Notes: generated by a model not told the origin, from the sequence alone. A stretch of DNA of 64,000 bases from Candidatus Planktophila dulcis (GCF_002288225.1 NZ_CP016777.1:496001-560000); one strand, 5' to 3'. Numbered from the stretch's first letter, positions 35,479-45,352 are shown. Translations and numbers: made by a program.

Positions 35479-36557
35479 CGCGAGTACTTTTTGCAGGTGG
35501 TGGCACGGCTGGCCATGTGGAGCCAGCTCTGGCTGTTGCACGTGCCTTCAGGGCAACGCATCCGGAATCAAAAATTTCCTTTGTGGGTACTCGCCAAGGA
35601 CTTGAAGCGCGGTTAGTTCCTGAAGCAGGTTTTGATCTCCACTTTATTTCCAAAGTTCGTATTGCACGTCGACTTTCTCCATCTCTGCTTGGGGCACCAT
35701 TTGCACTCCTTCGCTCTGTTGCGCAATCTGTTGCGCTGATGAGCAAAACCGATCTCGTTGTTGGTTTCGGGGGATATGTCTCAGCACCTGCATACCTTGC
35801 TGCAGCTCTCACTCGCACACCGATTGTTATTCATGAAGCAAATGCTCGCCCAGGTCTTGCCAATCGACTTGGCGCGCTCTTCACACCACACACCGCCATT
35901 GCCCATCCCATTGATTCCGGAAAGCTCTCACAGGCACTCCTTGCCGGTCTTCCACTGCGCGAAGATGTTGCCAGCGCATATCGCGCTGCATCACACAACT
36001 GGGAGCAGGCTCGTAGTTCAGCCAAGAGCGCACTTGGTTTTGATGCAGCCAAGCCACTGATCTTCATCTTTGGTGGATCACAAGGATCAGTTGCTTTAAA
36101 TACAGTTATCGCAGATTCTCGTGCAGAGCTATGCGCTGATGGAATCCAGATTCTTCATGGAATAGGTGCTCGTAATCAAGCCCCTTCTGCAATAGATGGA
36201 TATCAATCCCATGGATATATCGCCGATATGGCAACTGCATATTTAGCCGCGGATCTTGTGATCTCTCGAAGCGGTGCTGTGACATGTGCTGAGGTCAATA
36301 CCTTAGGAAGATTTGCACTCTTTATTCCACTTCCGATTGGCAATGGAGAGCAAGAGCTCAATGCGCGAGCCCTAGTTTCTCAATCTCGTGCACGCATCCT
36401 TGCGCAAAGTGAGTTCACACCAACGTGGCTGAGTACACATATCAAGGAGCTACTCTCACAAAGCCGCACCGCGCCCATTGCAGGTTCTGATATCGATATC
36501 AACGCTGCATCTAAGATGGTCTCACTCATGGAACACGCGCTGCACGGAGGTAAGTAA
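35475..36557 (+). CDS. murG: Lipid II synthase MurG
   Basis: Membrane-peripheral GT28 glycosyltransferase attaching GlcNAc to lipid I. The 360 residues show the N-terminal glycine-rich loop FAGGGTAGHVEPALAV near 5-20, the second loop VGFGGYVSAPA near 96-106 and FIFGGSQGSVALN near 197-209, with the acceptor region SRSGAVTCAE near 258-267. It overlaps ftsW by 4 bp and abuts murC. Confidence 0.97.
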   Translation: MTRVLFAGGGTAGHVEPALAVARAFRATHPESKISFVGTRQGLEARLVPEAGFDLHFISKVRIARRLSPSLLGAPFALLRSVAQSVALMSKTDLVVGFGGYVSAPAYLAAALTRTPIVIHEANARPGLANRLGALFTPHTAIAHPIDSGKLSQALLAGLPLREDVASAYRAASHNWEQARSSAKSALGFDAAKPLIFIFGGSQGSVALNTVIADSRAELCADGIQILHGIGARNQAPSAIDGYQSHGYIADMATAYLAADLVISRSGAVTCAEVNTLGRFALFIPLPIGNGEQELNARALVSQSRARILAQSEFTPTWLSTHIKELLSQSRTAPIAGSDIDINAASKMVSLMEHALHGGK

Positions 36558-37931
36558 GTGGATTCGCTGAAAGGCAAGAAGATTCACTTTATTGGTATCG
36601 GCGGTTCTGGCATGAGCGGTCTTGCTCGTATTGCTCTCTCTGATGGCATTTTGGTATCTGGCTCAGATGCCAAAGATTCTTCCGTTCTCCTTGCCCTTCG
36701 CGCCCTGGGCGCCGATGTGTATTCATCGCATGAGGCAGCACATGTTCAAGGCGCAGATGTTGTCATCTACTCAACTGCAATCTCCTCCTCTAATCCTGAG
36801 ATGGCATATGCCGTTGAGCGATCTATTCCCATTCTTACTCGAGCACAAGCTCTCGCGCTATTGATGAAGGGCTCCACCAGTATCGCCGTTGCCGGCACAC
36901 ATGGAAAGACAACAACGTCTTCCATGATGACTGTGGCGCTGCAGGCATGTGGAGTCGATCCATCATTTGCCATCGGTGGAACTCTGACTGCATCTGGCTC
37001 CAATGCACACCGCGGAACAGGTAACTTCTTTGTCGCTGAAGCCGATGAATCAGATGGCTCCTTCATTGAATACAAGCCTCTTGCTGCCATCGTGACCAAT
37101 ATCGAACATGATCATGTCGATTTCTTCCATACGCCAGAGGCTGTGACTGAGGCTTTTGATTCCTTTGCAGCCACAATTTCACCCGATGGTTTCTTGGTCT
37201 ATTGCGCAGATGATGCAGGCGCTATGCGACTTGGAACATCAGGACTGAAATGTGATGCCATCTCATATGGGCAGGCAGAAGGTGCTGACCTTCGCATCGA
37301 TCAGATTGAACTAAAAGCTGCATCTTCATCTGCCCGCGTGATGTGGCGAGGCAGAGCAGTAGGCAATCTGGAGATGCAGATACCTGGCTATCACAATCTA
37401 CTGAATGCAGCAGCCTGCGTTGCGATGGGCCTCTTACTTGAAATGCCTATCCATCAGCTTCTGGAGGGATTACATAACTTCCGTGGTGCAGGTCGCCGCT
37501 TTGAGTTAAAGGCAACAGAACATGGCATTCGCATCATTGATGACTATGGCCACCATCCCACAGAAATTACAGTGACTCTCAATACTGCGCGCAGGTATGC
37601 AGGAGATGGTCGAGTCCTTGTGATCTTCCAGCCCCATCGTTATTCGCGTACACAAGCGTTTATGGATGATTTCGCAACATCCCTGGATCTTGCAGATGAT
37701 GTCACTCTGCTTGAAATCTATGCAGCAAGTGAGAAACCCATCCATGGAGTCTCCTCTGAACTCATTGCTGAGAAGATGAGCAAGGGCCATTTCATTCCAA
37801 ACTTTGCAGCAGCTTCAGAGCGCATCATTGATATGGCTAAGCCTGGTGATGTGATCATCACCCTTGGTGCGGGAGATGTGAATTCTCTTGCTCCGATCAT
37901 TGCCGAAGGGTTGCAACGTCGCTTTGCGTAA
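36558..37931 (+). CDS. murC: UDP-N-acetylmuramate--L-alanine ligase
   Basis: Adds L-alanine to UDP-MurNAc, the first stem-peptide step. The 457 residues open with the glycine-rich IHFIGIGGSGMSGLARIA, contain the ATP loop GTHGKTTTS near 113-121 and the DDYGHHPTEI block near 329-338 that binds UDP-MurNAc. The start is GTG 36558, at the base after the murG stop. The end overlaps ftsQ. Confidence 0.97.
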   Translation: MDSLKGKKIHFIGIGGSGMSGLARIALSDGILVSGSDAKDSSVLLALRALGADVYSSHEAAHVQGADVVIYSTAISSSNPEMAYAVERSIPILTRAQALALLMKGSTSIAVAGTHGKTTTSSMMTVALQACGVDPSFAIGGTLTASGSNAHRGTGNFFVAEADESDGSFIEYKPLAAIVTNIEHDHVDFFHTPEAVTEAFDSFAATISPDGFLVYCADDAGAMRLGTSGLKCDAISYGQAEGADLRIDQIELKAASSSARVMWRGRAVGNLEMQIPGYHNLLNAAACVAMGLLLEMPIHQLLEGLHNFRGAGRRFELKATEHGIRIIDDYGHHPTEITVTLNTARRYAGDGRVLVIFQPHRYSRTQAFMDDFATSLDLADDVTLLEIYAASEKPIHGVSSELIAEKMSKGHFIPNFAAASERIIDMAKPGDVIITLGAGDVNSLAPIIAEGLQRRFA

Positions 37932-38595
37932 TCTCTCCAAGGCTCCTCTTATCGGCGTATTGATCGCTGCACTCTTTGCAGGCCTTGTTTATCTCTTTGC
38001 CTGGTCTTCGATCTTTGCAGTCTCAACAATCTCCATCACAGGAGCTCCAACAACAGAGACTGAGAAAACCATTTCGCAGATCGCTGCAATCTCTCCTGGA
38101 CAAAAGCTTGCACGAGTGGAACCCCGAGCGATAGCTCATCGCATTGAAGATCTGGCCTGGATTAAATCTGTTGAGATTTCACGTAATTGGATTAATGGCA
38201 AGGTGGAGATAGTCATAACCCCACGAACCCCGAGCGCCTATTTCAATGGATCAACAATGGATGCATCTGGAGCGATCTTTACCTTGCCAGGTTTTGAAGG
38301 GGCAGATCTGCCCCGGGTATCTGCCCCAACACCAGAGCTAGGGCTGTCGGCAACGGAGCTCTTTCAGAGCCTTCCTGAAGAATTTAAATCAAAGGTCATC
38401 TCACTGTCGGCACATAATCAATCCAATATTGCGATGCGGATCGCACTGGATGGAAAAGAGATCAAGGTGCTGTGGGGGACCAATGAGAAGAGCGCCCTGA
38501 AAATCGAAGTTATTAGCGCCCTTATTGCACTTGAAGAGAATAAGAACATCCGTCGTATTGATGTGAGTGCACCACATGCACCTATCGTGAAGTAA
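37924..38595 (+). CDS. ftsQ: Division protein FtsQ (POTRA domain)
   Basis: Bitopic septal protein with a short cytoplasmic tail, one membrane span, a POTRA domain (AVSTISITGAPTTETEKTISQIAAI) and a beta domain. The start is uncertain: TTG 37924 gives 223 residues beginning MRNLSKAP and overlaps murC by 8 bp, while TTG 37900 or 37888 would extend it into murC. A GAAGGG lies 13 nt before 37924, a poor spacing. Length is at the short end for actinobacterial FtsQ. Confidence 0.88.
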   Translation: MRNLSKAPLIGVLIAALFAGLVYLFAWSSIFAVSTISITGAPTTETEKTISQIAAISPGQKLARVEPRAIAHRIEDLAWIKSVEISRNWINGKVEIVITPRTPSAYFNGSTMDASGAIFTLPGFEGADLPRVSAPTPELGLSATELFQSLPEEFKSKVISLSAHNQSNIAMRIALDGKEIKVLWGTNEKSALKIEVISALIALEENKNIRRIDVSAPHAPIVK

Positions 38596-38691
38596 TTGAT
38601 CTGATTGCGAAATTTACTTTGCGAATATTTCTAGGCAAAAAAACTTTTCTATCTATCAAGTGTGGGTTGAGAAAATAGTTCGTGGCGGTCT

Positions 38692-38720
38692 TTGATTAGT
38701 ACTTGGTAAGCGCATACGTT
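38692..38720 (+). promoter_or_regulatory. Dedicated ftsZ promoter
   Basis: TTGATT (38692-38697), a 17-bp spacer and TACGTT (38715-38720) sit in the 192-bp ftsQ-ftsZ gap. Transcription would start about 60 nt before the GTG. Actinobacterial ftsZ commonly has its own promoters. The rest of the gap shows only a weak 14-bp-spaced TTGCGAA repeat at 38605-38625. Confidence 0.6.
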
Positions 38721-38787
38721 CCCCCCATCAAAGAGAGTAGAAATGTAATTCTCAAGTAGAGGTTTACAGTTCTAAAGGGGGACTCAC

Positions 38788-39915
38788 GTGGCTGCACCAC
38801 AGAATTACTTAGCTGTCATCAAAGTTGTCGGTATCGGCGGCGGCGGAGTAAATGCAATCAATCGCATGATTGATGTCGGATTAAAAGGCGTTGAGTTCAT
38901 CGCTATCAATACTGATGCACAACATTTGTTAATGAGTGATGCAGATGTGAAATTAGATATTGGTCGTACATCAACAAAGGGTCTCGGTGCAGGTGCTGCT
39001 CCTGAAAAGGGAAGACAAGCTGCACTCGATCACACCGAAGAGATTGAAGAAATTCTTCGTGGAGCAGATATGGTCTTTGTTACTGCAGGAGAAGGTGGCG
39101 GAACCGGAACAGGTGGAGCTCCAATCGTTGCAAAGATTGCGCGCGATCTCGGTGCGCTGACTATCGGTGTTGTTACTAAGCCATTCTCATTTGAAGGAAA
39201 GATTCGCACACGTCAAGCAGATGAAGGAATTGAACTTCTGCGTGAACAAGTGGACACACTTATTGTTATTCCAAACGATCGCTTGCTTGCAATCTCAGAT
39301 CGTTCGATTACAGCAGTCGATGCATTTAAGAGTGCAGATCAAGTTCTCCTCTCTGGTGTTCAAGGAATCACAGAGATCATTACTCAGCCAGGACTAATCA
39401 ACCTCGACTTCGCAGATGTGAAGACTGTTATGACAGATGCAGGTTCTGCACTGATGGGAATTGGTTCAGCGCGTGGTGATAATCGCGCAACGAGAGCTGC
39501 AGAGCTAGCAATCTCAAGCCCACTCCTTGAAGCATCTATTGATGGCGCAATGGGAGTTCTTCTCTCTGTTGCAGGTGGCTCTGATCTTGGTCTCTTTGAA
39601 ATTAACGAAGCGTGTGAACTTGTTCAGGCAGCTGCGCACCCAGATGCACGGATCATCTTTGGAACAACGATTGATGATGCACTCGGTGATGAAGTTCGAA
39701 TCACTGTGATCGCTGCAGGCTTTGCTGGCGGAGAACCGAAGAAGGTTGTGATGCCGGTTATCAATGCAACAACTCTGGGTGGGGTGGCAGATCCCATTCC
39801 ATCAAATGACCCACTCTCTGTGGCCCTTGACCTTGATTCAGCCCCGCGCAAGCGCATTACATTTGAAGAGCTCGTCTCTGAAGATGAAATTGATGTCCCA
39901 GATTTCATGAAGTAA
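38788..39915 (+). CDS. ftsZ: Cell division GTPase FtsZ
   Basis: Tubulin-like GTPase forming the division ring. The 375 residues include the [11 protein letters not shown] block near 15-25, the tubulin signature GGGTGTGG near 103-110, the T7 region around DFADVKTVM and the C-terminal peptide [11 protein letters not shown] that binds partner proteins such as SepF. The linker is very short (about 20 residues). GTG start with AAGGGGG 7-8 nt upstream and its own promoter. Confidence 0.98.
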   Translation: MAAPQNYLAVIKVVGIGGGGVNAINRMIDVGLKGVEFIAINTDAQHLLMSDADVKLDIGRTSTKGLGAGAAPEKGRQAALDHTEEIEEILRGADMVFVTAGEGGGTGTGGAPIVAKIARDLGALTIGVVTKPFSFEGKIRTRQADEGIELLREQVDTLIVIPNDRLLAISDRSITAVDAFKSADQVLLSGVQGITEIITQPGLINLDFADVKTVMTDAGSALMGIGSARGDNRATRAAELAISSPLLEASIDGAMGVLLSVAGGSDLGLFEINEACELVQAAAHPDARIIFGTTIDDALGDEVRITVIAAGFAGGEPKKVVMPVINATTLGGVADPIPSNDPLSVALDLDSAPRKRITFEELVSEDEIDVPDFMK

Positions 39916-39933
39916 TTCACTTACTCAACCTTT

Positions 39934-40596
39934 ATGAAGTATCGCTTTACCAATCGCACCGGTGGCGCAAGCTCCGGTGCTTTTGCATCTCTCAACCTTG
40001 GTACTCACGTCTTCGATGATCTGCCTACCGTTCTTGCTAATAGAGCACTACTTGCTGCGCAGGTTGGACCGATTCAGTACATGACTCAGGTGCATGGCAA
40101 TCGCGTAGTAGTGATTGAAGAAGTAACGGATGAAGATCCCACTGCAGATGCGCTGGTGACTGGGATTCCTGGAATAAGCCTTGCAGTGCAGGTGGCAGAT
40201 TGCATTCCACTTCTCTTGCACTCTGGCGAATCAGTTGCCGCGGTGCATGTCGGACGCAAAGGGCTAGTCAATGGTGTTGCACTTGCTGCTCTTGAAACTA
40301 TGCGCGATATGGGCTCTAGCGAGATAACAGCAATCATCGGCCCATCTATTTGTGGCAACTGTTATGAAGTTTCTCAAGAAATTTATGACGAGGTTACTGC
40401 TCTGCACCCAGCTGCTGCTTCACGGACAGCTCAAGGAACTCCTGCACTCGATTTGCCTGCAGCCCTGCGAGTTCTGTTGGAAAGTCAGTCGATTTCCTTT
40501 ATTGATGAATCTCGTTGCACACGTGAGAACGATGATCTTTACTCCTACCGTCGAGATGGCGTTACGGGCCGACAAACTGGAATCATTAGCTTATGA
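39934..40596 (+). CDS. pgeF: Peptidoglycan editing factor PgeF (laccase-domain protein)
   Basis: YfiH/YlmD-type cytoplasmic hydrolase that keeps wrong residues such as L-serine out of peptidoglycan precursors; earlier annotated as polyphenol oxidase. The 220 residues hold the metal ligands in YMTQVHGN, QVADCIPLLL and AAVHVGRKGL, and the IGPSICGNCYEV block. It lies between ftsZ and yggS, the standard actinobacterial order, and overlaps yggS by 4 bp. TACTCA 6 nt before the ATG is a near-match to the leaderless pattern but not counted. Confidence 0.93.
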   Translation: MKYRFTNRTGGASSGAFASLNLGTHVFDDLPTVLANRALLAAQVGPIQYMTQVHGNRVVVIEEVTDEDPTADALVTGIPGISLAVQVADCIPLLLHSGESVAAVHVGRKGLVNGVALAALETMRDMGSSEITAIIGPSICGNCYEVSQEIYDEVTALHPAAASRTAQGTPALDLPAALRVLLESQSISFIDESRCTRENDDLYSYRRDGVTGRQTGIISL

Positions 40597-41237
40597 GCCG
40601 CCGTGATGAGTTAGCCGCCAACCTTGCGGCGGTGCAGGCGCGTATTTCCAATCCGGATGTGACTTTGATTGTGGTGACTAAGACTTATCCCGTTAGCGAT
40701 GTGCAGATATTGAAGGAACTGGGAGTCAGTGAATTCGGTGAGAACCGCAATGAAGAAGGTCTTGAAAAGTCATCGGCAGTGGATGCAACTTGGCACTATC
40801 AGGGAGAGATTCAGAGCCGAAAGTTGCGAGATATAGCGCAGTGGGCAGATGTGATTCATTCACTTGATACAGCAAGCCACATCACAAAGCTTGATTCTGT
40901 TGCCACATCCAGCATTGATATTTTCCTTCAACTATCCCTTGATGGAGATCCATCGCGTGGGGGAGTCATTGAATCTGACCTACCAGTCCTTGCAGATGCA
41001 GTCCTTGCATCCTCTCATCTGAATTTGAAGGGACTGATGTGTGTGCCACCGGTGGCTCTAGAACCCCGGACTGCATTTATTGAAATCGCTGCAATTCATC
41101 GACGATTTATCGGTGCTTTTCCAGCTGCACAATCGCTTTCTGCAGGGATGTCAGGGGACTATGAAATCGCCATTGATTGCGGTGCGACACATATCCGCGT
41201 TGGTAGCTCAATCCTCGGCTCTCGCACAGCCCGCTAG
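40593..41237 (+). CDS. yggS: YggS/PLPBP pyridoxal phosphate homeostasis protein
   Basis: Single-domain alanine-racemase-fold protein of 214 residues that binds PLP and balances vitamin B6 pools without known catalysis. The PLP lysine is Lys30 in LIVVTKTYP; FGENRNEEG, HYQGEIQSRK and the glycine-rich SAGMSGDYEIAI phosphate-binding stretch follow in order. The usual HxIGxLQ motif is replaced by HYQGEIQ. It overlaps pgeF by 4 bp. Confidence 0.94.
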   Translation: MSRRDELAANLAAVQARISNPDVTLIVVTKTYPVSDVQILKELGVSEFGENRNEEGLEKSSAVDATWHYQGEIQSRKLRDIAQWADVIHSLDTASHITKLDSVATSSIDIFLQLSLDGDPSRGGVIESDLPVLADAVLASSHLNLKGLMCVPPVALEPRTAFIEIAAIHRRFIGAFPAAQSLSAGMSGDYEIAIDCGATHIRVGSSILGSRTAR

Positions 41238-41243
41238 TAACCT
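41238..41243 (+). promoter_or_regulatory. -10 box of sepF
   Basis: TAACCT begins right after the yggS stop and is followed by 6 nt and ATG 41250. Fits a leaderless sepF-yggT transcript. Confidence 0.5.
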
Positions 41244-41249
41244 AGTCAT

Positions 41250-41705
41250 ATGTCAGCACTCAATAAAATGATGGGCTTCCTTGGCCTCGTCGATTCAGAT
41301 GAAGAGACCACAGTTTCAGAAGCCCCAGCTCGAACTGCAGTCGCACGTCCAAGTCGCGAACGCACCGGAGTAACAGTCCTTGGTTCACATTCATCAGCAA
41401 CACAACCTGCGATGATCGAAGAACCAGCTTCTTACAACATCATCACTTTGCAACCACGTTCTTACTCTGAGGCTCGCAAAGTTGGTGAGTACTACCGCGA
41501 AGGCAATCCAGTGATCATCAATCTCGATGACATGGAAGAGTCAGAGCGCAAGCGCCTCGTTGATTTTTCAAGCGGTCTTGTCTTTGGTCTGCACGGACGC
41601 ATCGAACGCATCAGTCTTAAGGTTTTCTTGCTCTCACCAGCAAATGTTTCTGTGAGCAATGAAGATAAGACAGCTGCTCAGGCAAGCTTCTTCAACCAGA
41701 GCTGA
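41250..41705 (+). CDS. sepF: Division protein SepF
   Basis: Membrane anchor and bundler of FtsZ in Actinobacteria, which lack FtsA. The 151 residues start with the amphipathic helix MSALNKMMGFLGLVD, have an unordered linker of about 50 residues and then the SepF core (RSYSEARKVGEYYREGNPV, INLDDMEESERKRLVDF, SGLVFGLHGRI). It has a leaderless promoter signature and is followed 8 bp later by yggT. Confidence 0.96.
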   Translation: MSALNKMMGFLGLVDSDEETTVSEAPARTAVARPSRERTGVTVLGSHSSATQPAMIEEPASYNIITLQPRSYSEARKVGEYYREGNPVIINLDDMEESERKRLVDFSSGLVFGLHGRIERISLKVFLLSPANVSVSNEDKTAAQASFFNQS

Positions 41706-41713
41706 CCTGCTGC

Positions 41714-41995
41714 ATGCTCTCTTCAATACTGATTCAACTTCTGGGTCTCTTTAAACTCGTTCTCTTTGCTCGCATCATTATCGATTACGTTCGGATGTTT
41801 GCACGTAATTGGAAACCTAATGCGATCTTCTTAGGTCTCTTTGAGATTGTCTACTCAATTACAGATAGACCGATGAAATTTGTCCAGCGCTTTGTGCCGC
41901 CACTTCGCCTAGGTGGCGTGGCAATTGATCTCTCTTTCATCGTGCTCTTGATTGCAATCAATATTGCTCAAGTAGCGATAAACGTCTTGCTCTAA
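41714..41995 (+). CDS. yggT: YggT-family membrane protein
   Basis: Small protein of 93 residues with two membrane spans (about 5-22 and 70-90) and the family block NAIFLGLFEIVYSITDRPMK between them. Function is poorly known; a link to division or osmotic adaptation has been suggested for relatives. It normally lies between sepF and divIVA in Actinobacteria, but here convergent ileS follows after 3 bp and no divIVA is present. Confidence 0.92.
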   Translation: MLSSILIQLLGLFKLVLFARIIIDYVRMFARNWKPNAIFLGLFEIVYSITDRPMKFVQRFVPPLRLGGVAIDLSFIVLLIAINIAQVAINVLL

Positions 41996-41998
41996 GAG

Positions 41999-44900
41999 CT
42001 AAGCTTTTTTCAGCACAACTCCCACGCCAAGTTCATTCTCTTCTTGCGCCACGGAAGAATCGTGTTCAAAGGAGAGGGCAAGAACTTCATCTGCAATGTG
42101 GGATGCGCTAGCTGTAATCGTTGCTACTAATTCAGCAGGTGCATTCCATCGGACTGATATGCGATCTGAGATATCAAAGCCATCACTCTTGCGACGCTCT
42201 TGAATAAGTCTGATTACTTCGCGAACCTGGCCTGATGCAATCAGCTCTGGGGTGAGTGCAAGATCGAGAGCAACGCTTTCCCCATCATGACTTGCAACCA
42301 TCCAGCCACTCTTTGGAACTTCTGTCACAACAAGATCATCGAGGTCGATGGAAAAATCACCGAGTGTGGCTGAGCCTGAGGTGCGAAGCCCCTTCACAAG
42401 AGCTGTCGCATCCGTTGCGGCAATCAGCTTTGCAACATCCTGCACAGCTTTGCCGTATTTAGCACCGAGTGATTTGAAGTTTGCTTTGACTGAGATATCA
42501 ACGAGATCTCCATCTGCATCGGCAATATCTTGAAGATCAAGAACATTGAGCTCATCAGAGATCTGTTCCTTCATATCTGTTGGCAGTGATGACCATCCTT
42601 GTGCTGAGATGAGTGCACGCTGGAGAGGCTGGCGAATCTTGATGGCAGATTCTGCGCGAGCTGCGCGTCCAAGTTCTACAACACGTCTTGTCATTGCTAC
42701 TTGTTCATTGAGTTTGGTATCAACAAGGGATGAATTGGAAACTGGGAAATCTGTGAGGTGAACAGATGCCGCAGCTCCAGAATCTGCAGGACGTACTAAT
42801 ACCTGCCATGTGTGCTCTGCGATGAAGGGAACCATGGGCGCAAGAAGTTGCGTCACTGTTGTCAGGCACTCATGCAAGGTGGCAAGGGCTGCAACATCGC
42901 CATCCCAGAATCGCCGGCGCGAGCGTCGCACATACCAATTTGATAAGTCATCGATAAAGCGAGCTAAGACCTTTCCTGCATTCTGTGAGTCAAAGTCGTT
43001 ATAGGACTTATCGACATCTGCAATGAGGGCATTGAGTTCACTGATAATCCACTGATCCATCATGGATCGATCTTTCAGTGCTGGACTCTGTGAAAGATTG
43101 AAGTTAGAAGCTTCTGCATAGAGTGCATGGAAGGAGATGGTGTTCCAGTAAGTCAGAAGCGTTTTGCGCACAACATCAGAGATTGCATCGTGGCCCACGC
43201 GGCGTGCAGACCATGGAGAGCCAGCTGCGAGCATGTACCAACGGACAGCATCTGCGCCATGTTGATCCATAAGGGAAATTGGTTCAAGAACATTGCCTAA
43301 GTGCTTACTCATCTTGCGACCATCTTTATCAAGGATGTGGCCAAGGCAGAGAACGCTCTTATAAGAACTTTCATCAAAGACGAGAGTTCCAATAGTCATC
43401 AAGGTATAGAACCAACCGCGGGTCTGATCGATTGCTTCACAGATGAAGTCAGCAGGGTATGCAGCCTTGAACTTCTCAACAGAACCTGGCTTATGTGGAT
43501 AGCCCCACTGTGCAAAAGGCATTGCACCTGAGTCATACCAGCAGTCAATGACTTCAGGAACGCGAGTCATTGTTGATGAACACTCAGCACATGCAAAGGT
43601 AATGTCATCGACAAAGGGACGGTGAGGATCAAGGTTGCTGAGCTCTTGGCCGGCAAGGGATCCCAACTCTTTGAGTGAATCAACACAAACTTCATGCTTA
43701 TTTTCACAGCGCCAGATGGGAAGGGGAGTTCCCCAATAACGATTACGAGAAAGAGCCCAGTCGATATTGTTATTGAGCCAATCACCATAGCGACCAGTTT
43801 TGATTGTCTCTGGATGCCAATCAGTCTTCTGGTTTTCGCGGATCAATTCATCTTTGATTGAAGTTGTGCGGATATACCAAGAAGGTTGTGCGTAATAGAT
43901 AAGTGCCGTGTGACAGCGCCAGCAATGTGGATATTCGTGCTCGTATGGCTGGTGCTTATAGAGCGCACCTGATGCTTTGAGGTCCTTTACCAAAGGCTTA
44001 TCTGCCTCCTTAAAGAACATTCCACCCACAACAGGAGTCTCTGCAAGAAAAGTTCCATCTGGTGCAATGGGATTTACAACAGGTAGTCCATAGGAGCGAC
44101 ATACAAGTAAGTCATCTGCTCCGAATGCGGGGGATTGATGAACGAGTCCTGTTCCATCTTCAGTAGTCACATATGTTGCAAGGACGATGAAGTGCGAATC
44201 TGGAATATCAAGGTAATCAAAGGGGCGCTTATATGTGGTGCGCTCCAGATCTTTACCCTTGATGGTCTTAAGGATTTCATGCTCGCCTGCAACCTTGGAA
44301 AGAAGCGGTTGGGCAACAACAAGGACTTCACTTACTTCTTCAACAGTTGCCTTCACAACTACGTAATCCACATCAGGGTGGACAGCGACTGCGGTATTTG
44401 AGACAAGTGTCCATGGAGTTGTTGTCCACACGAGGAAGGATGCTTTGAGTTCTGCTAGCTCTCCTGATGTTGCAGGAAAGCGAACGAAGACAGATGGATC
44501 AGTAACAGTTTCATATCCTTGTGAAAGTTCGTGGTCTGAAAGACCTGTCCCACAACGAGGGCAATATGGTGCAACGCGATGGTCTTGAACGAGAAGACCT
44601 TTCTTCCAAATCTCTTTCAAACTCCACCAGACGCTCTCCACATATTCTGGAGCCATCGTCCAATAGGCTTGATCGAAATCAACCCAGAAGCCCATACGCT
44701 CTGTCATAGTGGTAAATGCATCAACGTGACGGGTTACAGATTCGCGGCACTTATCGTTAAATGGTGCGATGCCATATTTTTCGATATCGCCTTTGCCTGC
44801 AAAACCAAGTTCCTTCTCTACTGCAATCTCAACAGGAAGTCCGTGACAATCCCACCCGGCTTTACGTGTGACGTATTTGCCCTTCATTGTTTGATAGCGA

Positions 44901-45115
44901 GGAAATACATCCTTAAATACGCGCGCCTCAATATGGTGTGTGCCGGGCATTCCATTTGCGGTGGGAGGGCCTTCATAAAAAGTCCAAGGAGTTCCACCAG
45001 CGCGAGATTCAGTGCTCTTATGGAAGATGTCATTCTCGCGCCAGAAATCTAGAATCGAATGTTCCATTGCAGGAAGATCGATCGCGGCAGGGATTGCGCG
45101 AAATGGTGATGACAT
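41999..45115 (-). CDS. ileS: Isoleucyl-tRNA synthetase, class 2 (eukaryote-like) type
   Basis: Charges tRNA-Ile. The 1038-residue class I synthetase has the HIGH-equivalent region GPPTANGMPGTHH near 50-62, a large editing insertion (FLVWTTTPWTLVSNTAVAVHPD), and KMSKHLGN near 600-607. The NGMPGTHH form and the length identify the IleS2 clade, which is generally less sensitive to mupirocin and typical of Actinobacteria. The ribosome site GGAGG, 7 nt from the ATG, is paired inside the T-box leader. It is transcribed against the surrounding dcw and dksA-lspA genes. Confidence 0.97.
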   Translation of the reverse strand: MSSPFRAIPAAIDLPAMEHSILDFWRENDIFHKSTESRAGGTPWTFYEGPPTANGMPGTHHIEARVFKDVFPRYQTMKGKYVTRKAGWDCHGLPVEIAVEKELGFAGKGDIEKYGIAPFNDKCRESVTRHVDAFTTMTERMGFWVDFDQAYWTMAPEYVESVWWSLKEIWKKGLLVQDHRVAPYCPRCGTGLSDHELSQGYETVTDPSVFVRFPATSGELAELKASFLVWTTTPWTLVSNTAVAVHPDVDYVVVKATVEEVSEVLVVAQPLLSKVAGEHEILKTIKGKDLERTTYKRPFDYLDIPDSHFIVLATYVTTEDGTGLVHQSPAFGADDLLVCRSYGLPVVNPIAPDGTFLAETPVVGGMFFKEADKPLVKDLKASGALYKHQPYEHEYPHCWRCHTALIYYAQPSWYIRTTSIKDELIRENQKTDWHPETIKTGRYGDWLNNNIDWALSRNRYWGTPLPIWRCENKHEVCVDSLKELGSLAGQELSNLDPHRPFVDDITFACAECSSTMTRVPEVIDCWYDSGAMPFAQWGYPHKPGSVEKFKAAYPADFICEAIDQTRGWFYTLMTIGTLVFDESSYKSVLCLGHILDKDGRKMSKHLGNVLEPISLMDQHGADAVRWYMLAAGSPWSARRVGHDAISDVVRKTLLTYWNTISFHALYAEASNFNLSQSPALKDRSMMDQWIISELNALIADVDKSYNDFDSQNAGKVLARFIDDLSNWYVRRSRRRFWDGDVAALATLHECLTTVTQLLAPMVPFIAEHTWQVLVRPADSGAAASVHLTDFPVSNSSLVDTKLNEQVAMTRRVVELGRAARAESAIKIRQPLQRALISAQGWSSLPTDMKEQISDELNVLDLQDIADADGDLVDISVKANFKSLGAKYGKAVQDVAKLIAATDATALVKGLRTSGSATLGDFSIDLDDLVVTEVPKSGWMVASHDGESVALDLALTPELIASGQVREVIRLIQERRKSDGFDISDRISVRWNAPAELVATITASASHIADEVLALSFEHDSSVAQEENELGVGVVLKKA

Positions 45116-45323
45116 AAAAAATCCTCCAAGAAGTAAGACTCTCTTGGAGGGACGAAGCTTGAGAGCTTCGCGGTACCACCCGCCTTGTATCGAAAAGCTG
45201 CTGCTATCGATACCTCTTTATTACTTACATTCAGCTGGTTCTACCCCACCTCAAAGAGGCGGATCTTCCAGCGTGCTCCGAAGGTGATGGCCTCATCAAC
45301 GCACATTTCCTGCAAGGTCTTGC
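45116..45323 (-). promoter_or_regulatory. Translational T-box riboswitch of ileS
   Basis: On the minus strand the T-box core GGGTGGTACCGCG lies at 45181-45169. Upstream, a short hairpin with GAGG/CCTT arms exposes ATC (45288-45286), the probable Ile specifier; a second ATC at 45264-45262 is the alternative. Downstream, CCTCCAAGA (45150-45142) pairs perfectly with TCTTGGAGG (45131-45123), hiding the ribosome site. This is the ultrashort, translation-controlling T-box known from actinobacterial ileS. TAGACT at 45335-45330 is a -10 candidate. Confidence 0.9.
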
Positions 45324-45352
45324 ATGCGAAGTCTAAACCATGCGTGGCAAAG

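Noticed and set aside
35288-35818. A 176-codon minus-strand frame across the ftsW/murG junction
   Set aside because: Both plus-strand genes are certain; the frame is arginine- and serine-rich as typical antisense shadows are here.
38605-38625. Direct repeat TTGCGAA with 14-bp period before ftsZ
   Set aside because: Only two copies in an AT-rich gap; could be chance and no matching regulator is known to me.
41984-42010. Possible bidirectional terminator between yggT and ileS (GCTC/GAGC and a T run)
   Set aside because: Only a 4-bp stem with a 3-nt loop, and the T run is the lysine-alanine coding end of ileS.
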